Positions 15,033-22,212 of a DNA stretch of 22,426 nucleotides are shown here, one piece after another. Each line of letters opens with the position of its first letter. Position 1 is the first letter of the stretch. The DNA is taken from positions 1-22,426 of the forward strand of contig CAYUWM010000027.1 in the NCBI GenBank assembly GCA_964448395.1, given 5' to 3'. The translations under genes and the position numbers were made by a program. The notes below the pieces were generated by a model. That model saw nothing but the letters and a program-made list of their open reading frames with translations. It ran no database searches and was not told where the DNA came from. Source of the stretch: CAYUWM01 sp964448395. Its GTDB lineage: Bacteria > Chloroflexota > Dehalococcoidia > E44-bin15.

Positions 15033-15521
15033 TCAGATGGAATCGAACCTGAGGATGCAGTGCGGCGAGCCTTCGCATATCTGTTCTTTTAGCTCGAACT
15101 TGATGTTGTCGCCGAACTCGGAAGCCCAGGCAGCGTATTCTGTATTGCAGATTAGAGTTCCTACTTTTCCGGATAGCTCCTGCCTGCCGGACTTGAGCAT
15201 CTTGTTGTGCCAGGGGCAATCACTGATAGTGATTTCGAAACCGGCGGGGCTATCGAATGTCCTGACGCTGAATTTAAAATCTTCTAGCATTAGCTTAGTG
15301 GAAAGGCATTCGAGAAGCGCGTCCAGTCCATGGTCCAGGTGCCCCGCCGCTTTCAGGAAGCGGGCCTGAATCTTGGTAAAAACCTTCCACACCTCATTGT
15401 CCAGTTCCAGGGTAGTCTCGAACCCATATTTATCCTCAAGTTTCATGAACCACAGCCCGTCCACCGCGGTGTAGCTGCGCTTGAAGTAGTCCGCAATTTG
15501 CTTCGGTTTCATTTTGATCAT
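15033..15521 (-). CDS. DUF6125 / ATC-hydrolase-like, V4R-related cysteine-rich protein
   Basis: A 162-aa soluble protein. The helical N-terminal half (to about 85) is followed by an alpha/beta C-terminal half. That half has DCPWHNKM (101-108), CNTEYAAWASEFG (125-137) and ends CEGSPHCILRF (149-159). The C-x5-C end resembles V4R and L-2-amino-thiazoline-4-carboxylate hydrolase-like (DUF6125) proteins, small-molecule or metal-binding domains found in many anaerobes. C102, H105, C125, C149 and C155 could bind a ligand or metal. The assignment is from memory of motif shape and is moderate. ATG 15521 follows GGGGGA at some distance. The gene is divergent from the PAS/kinase region, so it may be a sensor or a metabolic enzyme. 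Confidence 0.6.
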   Translation of the reverse strand: MIKMKPKQIADYFKRSYTAVDGLWFMKLEDKYGFETTLELDNEVWKVFTKIQARFLKAAGHLDHGLDALLECLSTKLMLEDFKFSVRTFDSPAGFEITISDCPWHNKMLKSGRQELSGKVGTLICNTEYAAWASEFGDNIKFELKEQICEGSPHCILRFDSI

Positions 15522-15940
15522 ATTCAGCTTCCCCCACGCTCTGCATTGGAGATGTATTACATGGTTACTAATTCCCTCCCTTTTTTAACACAAATACCAC
15601 CAGTTGTACAATGTACCACGATATTCTGCATAAGCACGGATCTTATTTGAAAAAGCAGGTTGTATTCTATCGAAGATACATATAAGCAGGAGGAATGTCA
15701 TGTCCAGCGATAGATGAAACCAATTATCGACACTCTAGAACCAATTACTCATCTATGAAATTAGTTATCAATTTTTAAGTGCAACTTGTGTCGAAAATAA
15801 AGGTTATCGGCGATGCAGTTGCTGGTGATATAGGTTAAATTCCTATAAGGAAGTCCAAAAAGAAAGAATAAATAGCATTAATACTAATAGGCATAAATGG
15901 ATTTTACATATAGATACATTGTATTGAGGAGCTGGTGAAA
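15522..15940. other. Divergent A+T-rich intergenic region
   Basis: This 419-base stretch separates the DUF6125-like gene (-) from the PAS gene (+) and holds no full gene. Visible elements are the 8-bp palindrome TTGTACAA (15604-15611), a five-codon ORF with an ideal ribosome binding site at 15700, and a small 6-bp hairpin (TATAGG/CCTATA, 15829-15847). I could not find a convincing promoter for either flanking gene or any known riboswitch consensus. Confidence 0.5.
15700..15717 (+). CDS. Five-codon ORF with strong ribosome binding site (possible leader peptide)
   Basis: AGGAGG (15688-15693) and a 6-base spacer lead into ATG-TCC-AGC-GAT-AGA-TGA (MSSDR). The initiation region is better than that of most genes here, yet the frame is only five codons. 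It could be a leader peptide, a relic of a lost gene start, or chance. Confidence 0.25.
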   Translation: MSSDR

Positions 15941-16327
15941 GTGAATGCACAAATTAGCGATGGCGTAGAGCAGAAAACGGGAAGGAGTGTGCGCAAAATG
16001 TTTGACTCTCAAGTGGAGGGGCTCATTGCCATAAACAATGAAGGGAAGGTAACAGAGATCAACGAGGCTCAGCTTCGCATGCTCGGGGCTAAAAGCAGGG
16101 AGGATGTTGTTGGAAAGCACGTATCCTGTTTTTTCGCTGGCAAGGATCGCGACCGGATTGCATATAACATAGCCAGGGCTCTTGCAGAGAAGCAAAACGT
16201 TGCAAAGTCACCGTACACATTCGTTACCGTAGACGGGGCCGAGTTTCCCGGGGAACTGTCGGTCGTCGTGGTATTTTCTGCATCCGGGGAGATGGTGGGT
16301 TTTCTCGGTTTCGTGAAGCAGATGTAA
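15941..16327 (+). CDS. Single PAS-domain protein
   Basis: A 128-aa protein that is almost entirely one PAS domain (about 17-128). It shows MFDSQVEGLIAINNEGKVTEIN, then AQLRMLG, a VVGKHVSCFF turn and the final sheet strands ending in VGFLGFVKQM. It has no output domain, so it would act by binding a partner or a ligand. I place the start at GTG 15941, nine bases after GAGGAG (15926-15931), rather than GTG 15935, which is only three bases away. It lies 59 bases upstream of a small zinc-ligand protein on the same strand and leads the cassette before the multi-PAS kinase. Ligand and partner are unknown. Confidence 0.78.
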   Translation: MNAQISDGVEQKTGRSVRKMFDSQVEGLIAINNEGKVTEINEAQLRMLGAKSREDVVGKHVSCFFAGKDRDRIAYNIARALAEKQNVAKSPYTFVTVDGAEFPGELSVVVVFSASGEMVGFLGFVKQM

Positions 16328-16386
16328 TAAAGGGCTGGTCTTAGAGAGATACGTTGATTCAACCGATACCGAACGGCAGGTGTGAG

Positions 16387-16677
16387 ATGGAAAGGAAGAG
16401 GCAAAGTCCTGTAGCAGGGGAAACGTCGGGGGCGGTGCTTGATGTGCCCTGGGGGGGGAATACCCAATGTAATCATTACTGGATAATCGAAAGCCCCAGA
16501 GGTCCCACAAGCGGAGGTATATGCAAATTCTGCGGGGCAATAAAGGAATTCGACAACTGGGGACCGGATTCATTTAGGTATGGAGATGTGCCGGACATTC
16601 TAGCACCCAGTATCGCTGATGTGGTGCCCGATGATAAAGGGAAGGTAATCGATGACTCACTTGCTGATCGTGTGTAA
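16387..16677 (+). CDS. Small CxH...CxxC protein, probable zinc binder
   Basis: A 96-aa protein of unknown function. The core is CNHYWIIESP (28-37) then GICKFCGAIKEF (45-56), so C28, H30, C46 and C49 could hold one zinc ion. The C-terminal third is acidic and looks disordered. Proteins with this CNHYWIIE...CxxCG core occur, in my recollection, as short hypothetical proteins in Chloroflexota and related anaerobes, without a known role. The start is ATG 16387 with AGG six bases upstream; a TTG-initiated longer frame (16354) has no such site. It overlaps the next gene by 26 bases, so the pair is translated together. Confidence 0.68.
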   Translation: MERKRQSPVAGETSGAVLDVPWGGNTQCNHYWIIESPRGPTSGGICKFCGAIKEFDNWGPDSFRYGDVPDILAPSIADVVPDDKGKVIDDSLADRV

Positions 16678-16891
16678 GGATTGCAGACACGAGGTATGGA
16701 TGACGCCAAGAGATTATATCAAATGGCGCTGTCCGCTTTGCAACGGCTATCCTGCAGTGAGGGAAGCGAGACGCGATAAAATCACGGAAGTTAAAGAAGT
16801 GCAGAGGACGGAGGACTTTGACCACGGCGGGGTGTGCTGTACATTGGAGAGTAACGTGGCCGCCGATTTGACACAGGCCTTGATACGGTAG
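16652..16891 (+). CDS. Small zinc-ribbon protein
   Basis: A 79-aa protein with the paired knuckles CKDC (8-11) and CPLC (27-30), a classical short zinc ribbon. It is followed by a basic stretch (EARRDK) and a C-terminal tail with an adjacent cysteine pair C62-C63. It could bind nucleic acid or protein; there is no further clue. ATG 16652 has GGGAAGG 6 bases upstream and lies inside the end of the previous gene, which supports coupled expression. The unit ends at a hairpin terminator about 50 bases downstream. Confidence 0.65.
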   Translation: MTHLLIVCKDCRHEVWMTPRDYIKWRCPLCNGYPAVREARRDKITEVKEVQRTEDFDHGGVCCTLESNVAADLTQALIR

Positions 16892-16943
16892 AGTAATACA
16901 AATATTGACATCCCCATACCACAGGGGCGTCCCTGTACTTGTT

Positions 16944-16980
16944 GAGGTCGCACTTAAATCAAGTGCGACCTCCGCTTTTA
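16944..16980 (+). terminator. Terminator after the small zinc-protein genes
   Basis: A perfect 12-bp stem (16944-16955 with 16961-16972) and 5-base loop precede CGCTTTTA. A smaller 6-bp hairpin (ACAGGG/CCCTGT, 16921-16936) sits directly ahead of it. Confidence 0.75.
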
Positions 16981-17056
16981 GCCCGAAATTTAGCATCGGC
17001 GGTACGTTTTAATAGTGTCCTGCGCTTGCTGAGCATCTCAGTAATTATCGATGGGC

Positions 17057-17085
17057 TTGACATATAGCGGCATAAGTAGTAGAAG
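17057..17085 (+). promoter_or_regulatory. Promoter of the multi-PAS histidine kinase
   Basis: Consensus TTGACA (17057-17062), 17-base spacer, TAGAAG (17080-17085). Transcription would start near 17092, about 67 bases before the kinase ATG. Confidence 0.6.
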
Positions 17086-17158
17086 TGTAGCACACGCAGG
17101 ATAAACATCGGCGGTTGGAGGTAAGGAATACCGGTGAGTGCAATGGGAGGTGAGTGAT

Positions 17159-20100
17159 ATGAGCAAGACCAAGGCGCAGTTAGTCGATGAGCTTGAGGTG
17201 ATGAGGCAGCGTATAGCTGTGCTTGAGGCGGCGGTGGCCGAGCGAAGGCAAGTCCTCACGGAACTGAGGATTAAAGATGATGCCATTGCCTCGTCGATCA
17301 ATGCTATTGCCTTGAGCGATCTGGATGGCAAACTGACATACGTGAATAATTCATTTCTCGAGATGTGGGGGTACGAAAGCCGAGATGAGGTGCTGGGCAA
17401 ATCCGCCATGGAGTTCTGGAAGCAAAAAAATCAGGCCGGCACAGTGCTGGAGGCGGTGCTGAAAAAGAAGGGGGCAAGGGGTGAGTTGGTTGCGGTGAGG
17501 AAAGACGGCTCCACGTTCACCGCTGAGCTTTCTGCAAGTTTGGTCACCAATGATGATGGCAAGCCTCTGTGTGTAGTAGGGTCTTTCATCGATATTTCGG
17601 AGCGTAAACGTGTTGAGGAGCTGCTGCGAAAAAGCGAGGCTAAGTATCGCAATTTAATAGAGAATCTGAGGGATGTAGTCTATGTGCTGGATGACAAGGG
17701 GGTGGTAACTTATATCAGCCCCGCGGTGGAAACATTTATCGGATATACCGCTTCAGAAATTATCAATAAATCATTCGTGGGGTATCTCCACCCCGATGAC
17801 GTGCAGCGTGCATTGAACGGTGCTGGGCATGTTCTTGGCGGGGAAAGCACAACCGGTGAGTACAGGTTTATTACCAGTTCCGGCGAGGTACGCTGGATGC
17901 ATACCTCTAACCGTCCCATTTTTGAGGGCGGACGTGTTGTTGGAGAAACTGGCATTTTGACTGATATCACAGATCGCAAGCGGGTGGAGGAAGCACTTCG
18001 ATTGAGCGAGGAGCGGTATCGGTCACTGGTGGAGATTGCCAACGAGTGTATAGTGGTGGTACAGGATGGGATTCTCAAGTTCGCTAATCCGAAGACAGAA
18101 GAGGTAACGGGGTACGCTCCTGATGAACTCGCATCCAGTAGCTTCGTAGATTATATACACCCTGATGACCGCGAGGTGGTTGTAGAAGCCCATATGCGGG
18201 CATTAAAAGAAGGTAAGGCTCCGTATTTGGAGCCGTTCAGGATGGTAGCTAAGAATGGCGATATCAAATGGCTTTTTAGAAACACTGTGCCGATAGATTG
18301 GGAGGGTAAACCCGCTACTCTGACCTTCCTGAGCGACATCACCGAGCGCAAGCAGGCGGAGGAGGCGCTGCAAGAGAGTGAAGAGAAATACAAAGGCGTT
18401 GTTGAGCGCGCCAACGACCTTATTGTCATCATCCAGGATGGAGAAATTAAGTTCGTCAATAAACGCGGTATAGAGATGCTGGGGTACACGCCTGAAGAAG
18501 CGGTTGGAACCTCTACAGTTAAATATATTCACCCCGATGCTGTTGAATCGGCGCTAAATCACTATCAGCGGCGGATGGAGGGTGAGAATGTGGAAACGGT
18601 ATACGACTCGGCGCTTTTGCACAAAGACGGCAGAAGGGTTGATGTCGAGGTTAGCGGCGGATTAATCAATTACCAGGGGAAGCTTGCAGATTTGGCAATA
18701 CTCCGTGATATAACCGAGCGGAAGCGGGCGGAGGATGCGCTGCGGGACTCGGAAGCAAAGCTGCGAGCCATGTTTGAGGCCTCCCCCGATTTTATCATGG
18801 ATGCAGATCGTGAGGGGAAGCTACTATTCATAAACCGGACTGTGCCGGAGCTCAAACCAGATGAGATACCTGGTACCAGCCTGTATGATTACTTGGCGCC
18901 CGAGGTACGTGACGCCTATAAAGAAACCCTTGCTCAAGTTTTTCAGAGTGGGGAACCAGCCAGCATAGAGACAGCCGGGCTGGGACCGGGAGGTCGTACA
19001 TCTTATTACCGCACCCGTTTCGAACCCGTTATACACGGCGATCAGGTTGATACGGTAATAATGGTCGCCACAGACGTCACTGAGTACAAGAGGTCGGAGG
19101 GAGTGTTGAGGGCTAGCGAGGAGAAGCTGAGGATAATTTTCGAGTCCATAGGGGATGCTATTACAGTTACCGATCTTGAGGGCAATGTGCTGGATGCGAA
19201 CAGGGCAGCAGTCAGCATATTCGGGTTGAAAGACAAGGAAGAAGCAATCGGCAGGGCTGGATTCGGTTTTATCGCAGAAAAGAGCTTCGAGAAAGCCTCG
19301 GAAGATCTGTTGAGATTGTTCACCGAGGGGAGCACAGGACCGGTTGAGTATACCTTCAAAGCGATTGATGGCAGGGAGTTCGAGGTTGAGTCTAATAATG
19401 CTATGTTGCGTGATATTGAAGGTAACCCGCTGGGATTTGTTAGCATCAATCGCGATATAAGTCAGCGCAAGCAGGCAGAAGAGGCGCTGCGTACCAGCGA
19501 GGAGAAACTGCACATCATGTTTGACTCCATTACAGATGGGATTGTCGTTACCGATTTGATGGGAACCATCGTCGATGTAAATGGAGCCGCGCTGCGCCTG
19601 CATGGATATAGTGATAGGCAAGAGCTGGTAGGGCGGAAAGGTCTGGACCTAATATCAAAGGAATACCAGTCAATGGCCATCGAGAAGATGTTAAGAGCGC
19701 TGAGTGAAGGTCATGATGTAACAATGGAGTATGTGATATCCAGACCGGATGGGACAGCGGTGGATATTCAGGGTGTGGTAAACCTGCTTCACGATAGCGG
19801 TGGAAACGCAACGGGGCTGGTAGTCATCACCAGGGACATAACTGAACGTAAAAGAGCTGAGGAAAACCTCAAGTTATACGTTGAGGAAATCACCAAGGCG
19901 CAGGAAGAGGAGCGGAAGAGGATCGCACGCGACTTGCACGACGAGACTGTCCAGGAACTTGCTGCTCTGACGCTTGATATCGAAGCGACGAAAAGGGGAG
20001 ATAGGCAATTATCTGAGGACACGGCGAATGCCCTGGAACGGATTCAAGAAAAGGCCCGCGATATCATGAACGGGGTAAATCGTTTCAGTGCCGAGCTGAG

Positions 20101-20506
20101 GCCGGATGTGCTGGACCAGATGGGACTACTATCGGCGTTAAGCTGGCTAGCAGAAAATATCGTTGATGAAATAGATGTCCGAGTGGAATTTACCGGAGAT
20201 GAACGGCGATTGCCATCCGAGGTAGAGTTAGTGCTTTTCAGGATAGCTCAGGAGGCGTTGAGCAACGTTAAGAAACACTCTGAAGCCGCAAAGGCTGTGA
20301 TTAAGGTTGCATTTACTGCCGGGGGGGTATGGCTAGAGGTGAGGGATTACGGCAAAGGATTTATACTGCCCGGAAATATAGCCGAGTTTGCAACTGAGGG
20401 CCACCTGGGGATACTGGGTATGCATGAAAGGGCACGCATTATAAACGGCACTTTCTCGGTAAGGTCGAGACCGGGTGAGGGAACATCGGTGTCAATAGTG
20501 GTTTGA
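17159..20506 (+). CDS. Soluble sensor histidine kinase with seven PAS domains (HisKA_3 type)
   Basis: A 1115-aa kinase with no membrane segment. A short coiled coil (about 3-35) leads into seven PAS/PAC units. Their closing D[IV][ST]xxK motifs lie at about 145, 269, 393, 517, 639, 766 and 893, a regular 122-127-residue step. The output part has the HisKA_3 dimerisation helix EEERKRIARDLHDET with phospho-acceptor H927. The ATPase domain follows with QEALSNVKKHS, DYGKGF and GHLGILGMHERA. This is the NarX/DegS class, whose partners are NarL-type regulators, and one is encoded convergently next door. GGGAGGTGA before ATG 17159 fixes the start. Soluble multi-PAS kinases sense cytoplasmic signals such as redox, heme or flavin ligands; none can be named here. 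Confidence 0.92.
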   Translation: MSKTKAQLVDELEVMRQRIAVLEAAVAERRQVLTELRIKDDAIASSINAIALSDLDGKLTYVNNSFLEMWGYESRDEVLGKSAMEFWKQKNQAGTVLEAVLKKKGARGELVAVRKDGSTFTAELSASLVTNDDGKPLCVVGSFIDISERKRVEELLRKSEAKYRNLIENLRDVVYVLDDKGVVTYISPAVETFIGYTASEIINKSFVGYLHPDDVQRALNGAGHVLGGESTTGEYRFITSSGEVRWMHTSNRPIFEGGRVVGETGILTDITDRKRVEEALRLSEERYRSLVEIANECIVVVQDGILKFANPKTEEVTGYAPDELASSSFVDYIHPDDREVVVEAHMRALKEGKAPYLEPFRMVAKNGDIKWLFRNTVPIDWEGKPATLTFLSDITERKQAEEALQESEEKYKGVVERANDLIVIIQDGEIKFVNKRGIEMLGYTPEEAVGTSTVKYIHPDAVESALNHYQRRMEGENVETVYDSALLHKDGRRVDVEVSGGLINYQGKLADLAILRDITERKRAEDALRDSEAKLRAMFEASPDFIMDADREGKLLFINRTVPELKPDEIPGTSLYDYLAPEVRDAYKETLAQVFQSGEPASIETAGLGPGGRTSYYRTRFEPVIHGDQVDTVIMVATDVTEYKRSEGVLRASEEKLRIIFESIGDAITVTDLEGNVLDANRAAVSIFGLKDKEEAIGRAGFGFIAEKSFEKASEDLLRLFTEGSTGPVEYTFKAIDGREFEVESNNAMLRDIEGNPLGFVSINRDISQRKQAEEALRTSEEKLHIMFDSITDGIVVTDLMGTIVDVNGAALRLHGYSDRQELVGRKGLDLISKEYQSMAIEKMLRALSEGHDVTMEYVISRPDGTAVDIQGVVNLLHDSGGNATGLVVITRDITERKRAEENLKLYVEEITKAQEEERKRIARDLHDETVQELAALTLDIEATKRGDRQLSEDTANALERIQEKARDIMNGVNRFSAELRPDVLDQMGLLSALSWLAENIVDEIDVRVEFTGDERRLPSEVELVLFRIAQEALSNVKKHSEAAKAVIKVAFTAGGVWLEVRDYGKGFILPGNIAEFATEGHLGILGMHERARIINGTFSVRSRPGEGTSVSIVV

Positions 20507-20553
20507 ATTTGGTACGTGGGCCGTGTATGATAATCGCCTCTGGGACACCGGAT

Positions 20554-21219
20554 TCAGGGCAAATCTTCCATGGTAATCCAGCCTTCTTTTAAGGCGCGAA
20601 GTACAGCCTCCGTTCTTGAGCTTGCATCCAGCTTCTGCAGTATGTTCACCATGTGTGTTTGTACGGTAAATACACTGATTGACAGTTCCTTGGAGATTTC
20701 CTTGTTACTGAAGCCCTTAGCCGCCAGTTTAAGCACTTCGAGTTCCCGCGGATGCAGCTGTTGCGATGTTTTCGCTTTCCCAGCCTCGGTCTTGCCTCCG
20801 CTTAGTTGGCTGAAAACCTTTTTCGCTACAGCAGAATCGAGGACTTTATCCCCTGCGTAAACCGCTCTGATTGCGGTTATCACTTCCTGATAACGCGCAC
20901 TTTTAAGCAAATAGCCGTCAGCCCCGTACTCGATAGCGCTTAATACATACGGATTGTTGTCATACGCACTCAAGATGAGGATGGATGTATCCGGGCAGAC
21001 TTCCTTGATCTGCTTCGTCGCCTCGACACCATTGATCTTGGGCATTGAGACATCCAGGATTACAACATCCGGGTGTAAGTCGCGGGCCATAGCGATGGCC
21101 TCATGTCCATCGTTTGCCTGCCCCACAACTTCGACGTCTGTCTCTTCTCTTAAGAGCCGTTCGAGGCCTTCTCGAAAAGAGGGATGATCATCTGCGAGCA
21201 ACACCCTAATCTTTCCCAT
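20554..21219 (-). CDS. NarL/FixJ-family response regulator
   Basis: A 221-aa two-domain regulator. The receiver (1-120) has the acidic pair D10/D11, phospho-acceptor D56 in VVILDVSMP, S84 in LSAYD and K106 in LLKSA. The C-terminal LuxR-type helix-turn-helix has LHPRELEVLKLAAKGFSNKEIS and VQTHMVNILQKL. It binds DNA when phosphorylated. I use ATG 21219 (AAGGA upstream) because MGKIRVLLADDHPS is the usual beginning; a longer frame from 21252 would include the promoter. It is convergent with the multi-PAS kinase (47 bases apart), its likely partner by class and position. Confidence 0.92.
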   Translation of the reverse strand: MGKIRVLLADDHPSFREGLERLLREETDVEVVGQANDGHEAIAMARDLHPDVVILDVSMPKINGVEATKQIKEVCPDTSILILSAYDNNPYVLSAIEYGADGYLLKSARYQEVITAIRAVYAGDKVLDSAVAKKVFSQLSGGKTEAGKAKTSQQLHPRELEVLKLAAKGFSNKEISKELSISVFTVQTHMVNILQKLDASSRTEAVLRALKEGWITMEDLP

Positions 21220-21243
21220 AAATTCCTTCTGACAGCAGCACTG

Positions 21244-21272
21244 TTTATACACTCATTTAAAGTGGATGTCAA
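21244..21272 (-). promoter_or_regulatory. Promoter of the response regulator
   Basis: On the - strand: consensus TTGACA (21272-21267), 17-base spacer, TATAAA (21249-21244). The start point near 21237 leaves a leader of about 18 bases carrying the AAGGA ribosome binding site. A second TATAAT (21291-21286) lies upstream without a clear -35. Confidence 0.7.
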
Positions 21273-21393
21273 GCATAAGGGTTCTATTATATCTGTAGCC
21301 GAGTTTGACAGACCAAATATAATGCCCAATTCCAAATACGCGTCATCTGGGAGCCCGAGTTCGAACGATAAGGCTATATATTGCAATTGCCTA

Positions 21394-21422
21394 TTGACTA
21401 ACGGGTAATTTGGTGCTAGTCT
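21394..21422 (+). promoter_or_regulatory. Promoter of the DUF5679 gene
   Basis: TTGACT (21394-21399), 17-base spacer, TAGTCT (21417-21422). It is followed by the ribosome binding site GGAGGG and ATG 21452. The -10 is weak (three of six consensus bases). Confidence 0.45.
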
Positions 21423-21451
21423 CTGGTGGAATCTAGGAAGAGGAGGGAAAT

Positions 21452-21592
21452 ATGCAGGCATACTGTATGAAGTGCAGAAAGAAAGTGGAGATCAAGAATC
21501 CCCAGCAGATCAAAATGAAGAATGGCAGGCCAGCAACCAGAGGCGCATGCCCCGTTTGCGGGACCAAGGTATTCCGTATCGGCAAAGCGTAA
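21452..21592 (+). CDS. DUF5679-type 46-aa zinc-ribbon protein
   Basis: A 46-aa protein with CMKC (5-8) and CPVC (33-36), a basic middle part KMKNGRPATRG, and the ending FRIGKA. This pattern matches the DUF5679 family of tiny zinc ribbons widespread in Chloroflexota and some archaea; their role is unknown, though the basic loop suggests nucleic-acid contact. GGAGGG lies 6 bases before ATG 21452. It is a single-gene unit with its own promoter and a strong terminator, which usually marks a steadily expressed small protein. Confidence 0.82.
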   Translation: MQAYCMKCRKKVEIKNPQQIKMKNGRPATRGACPVCGTKVFRIGKA

Positions 21593-21607
21593 ATCTATAG
21601 GTCCGCT

Positions 21608-21640
21608 AAAAGGGGGCAACATAGTTGCCCCCTTTTATTT
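21608..21640 (+). terminator. Terminator after the DUF5679 gene
   Basis: A perfect 13-bp stem (21608-21620 with 21624-21636) with a 3-base loop is followed by ATTTTCG. The A-run on one side and T-run on the other allow it to work in both directions. Confidence 0.85.
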
Positions 21641-21664
21641 TCGATCCTATAACCCGCGTTGTAC

Positions 21665-22003
21665 CTATTGGAAAGACAGTATCACCCCGTTTATTGCTGC
21701 CGTCTTCTTTCGTCGCCTCTTTCTGAGATAAAGCCCCTCTTCACGATAGATCCTCTTCCGTCCGCTTGTGATTGACCACAAGCCCTTCCGTCTCAGCAGA
21801 AGATGAATCCGAGGGCAGCCGAAACGCCGCCGCTGATGCGCCAGCTCCCGTGTCCTCTCACGCAACTCGTCGTCAAGGCCTGTTACCGGATGGTAATCGT
21901 GGCTTGCCCGCGGCAAGCCCACCAGTAGGCAAGCCTTTGTGATACTTCGCCCAAGACTGGTCACCGCGTACGTGATTGCCTGTTTCCTTGTCCTGGGCGT
22001 TAG
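21665..22003 (-). pseudogene. IS3-family orfB (transposase) N-terminal fragment
   Basis: The frame entered at 22003 reads LTPRTRKQAITYAV then TSLGRSITKACLLVGLPR, the usual orfB start, followed by the HTH region LRERTRELAHQRRRFGCPR and YREEGLYLRKRRRKK. Between these, residues read LWSITSGRK where the family has a VNHKR-type helix. The neighbouring frame over 21779-21756 gives VVNHKRTE, so one base was lost before it and one gained after it. The frame is open again afterwards, but homology ends near 21694 and the stop is at 21665. It has no catalytic core. Confidence 0.72.
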
Positions 22004-22212
22004 AAGTTTTTGGGGAGTAGTTCCTTGAGCGTAAGATTATCCAGGGCCTGCTCGGCCACGATCTGCTTGAGTCGTTGATTTTCCGACTTCAGGGACAGGA
22101 GCCGCCTCAGGTCACTAACGGTCATACCGGCGTACTATGCCTACCAGTTGTAGTAGGTGGCATCGCTCATGCCGTACTTGCGACAGAGATCGACAACTTT
22201 AGCGCCGGCATC
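21694..22212 (-). mobile_element. Truncated IS3-family insertion sequence remnant
   Basis: On the - strand there are pieces of IS3-type orfA and, in the -1 frame after it, orfB. OrfA homology begins near 22209 and lacks the N-terminal helices. OrfB homology stops near 21694 after about 105 of some 280 residues, so the catalytic DDE domain is missing. I could not recognise terminal inverted repeats or flanking target duplications. The element cannot move by itself. Confidence 0.75.
22000..22209 (-). pseudogene. IS3-family orfA fragment with two internal amber codons
   Basis: The sequence reads AGAKVVDLCRKYGMSDATYY then NW, two TAG codons (22143-22141 and 22137-22135) separated by one alanine codon, then YAGMTVSDLRRLLSLKSENQ, and ends ELLPKNF at the TAA 22002-22000. 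The family normally has lysines at both TAG positions (NWKAKYGGM), so each can be explained by AAG to TAG. The N-terminal part is missing at the junction with the GGDEF gene. Confidence 0.72.

Noticed and set aside
15720..15935. Possible cyclic-di-GMP or other riboswitch before the PAS gene
   Set aside because: I looked for GEMM and other common aptamer consensus segments and saw none; only a 6-bp hairpin is present.
18824..19621. Open frame of 265 codons on the - strand within the kinase
   Set aside because: Antisense to PAS domains 5-7 of the kinase; no initiation signal and no protein family resemblance.
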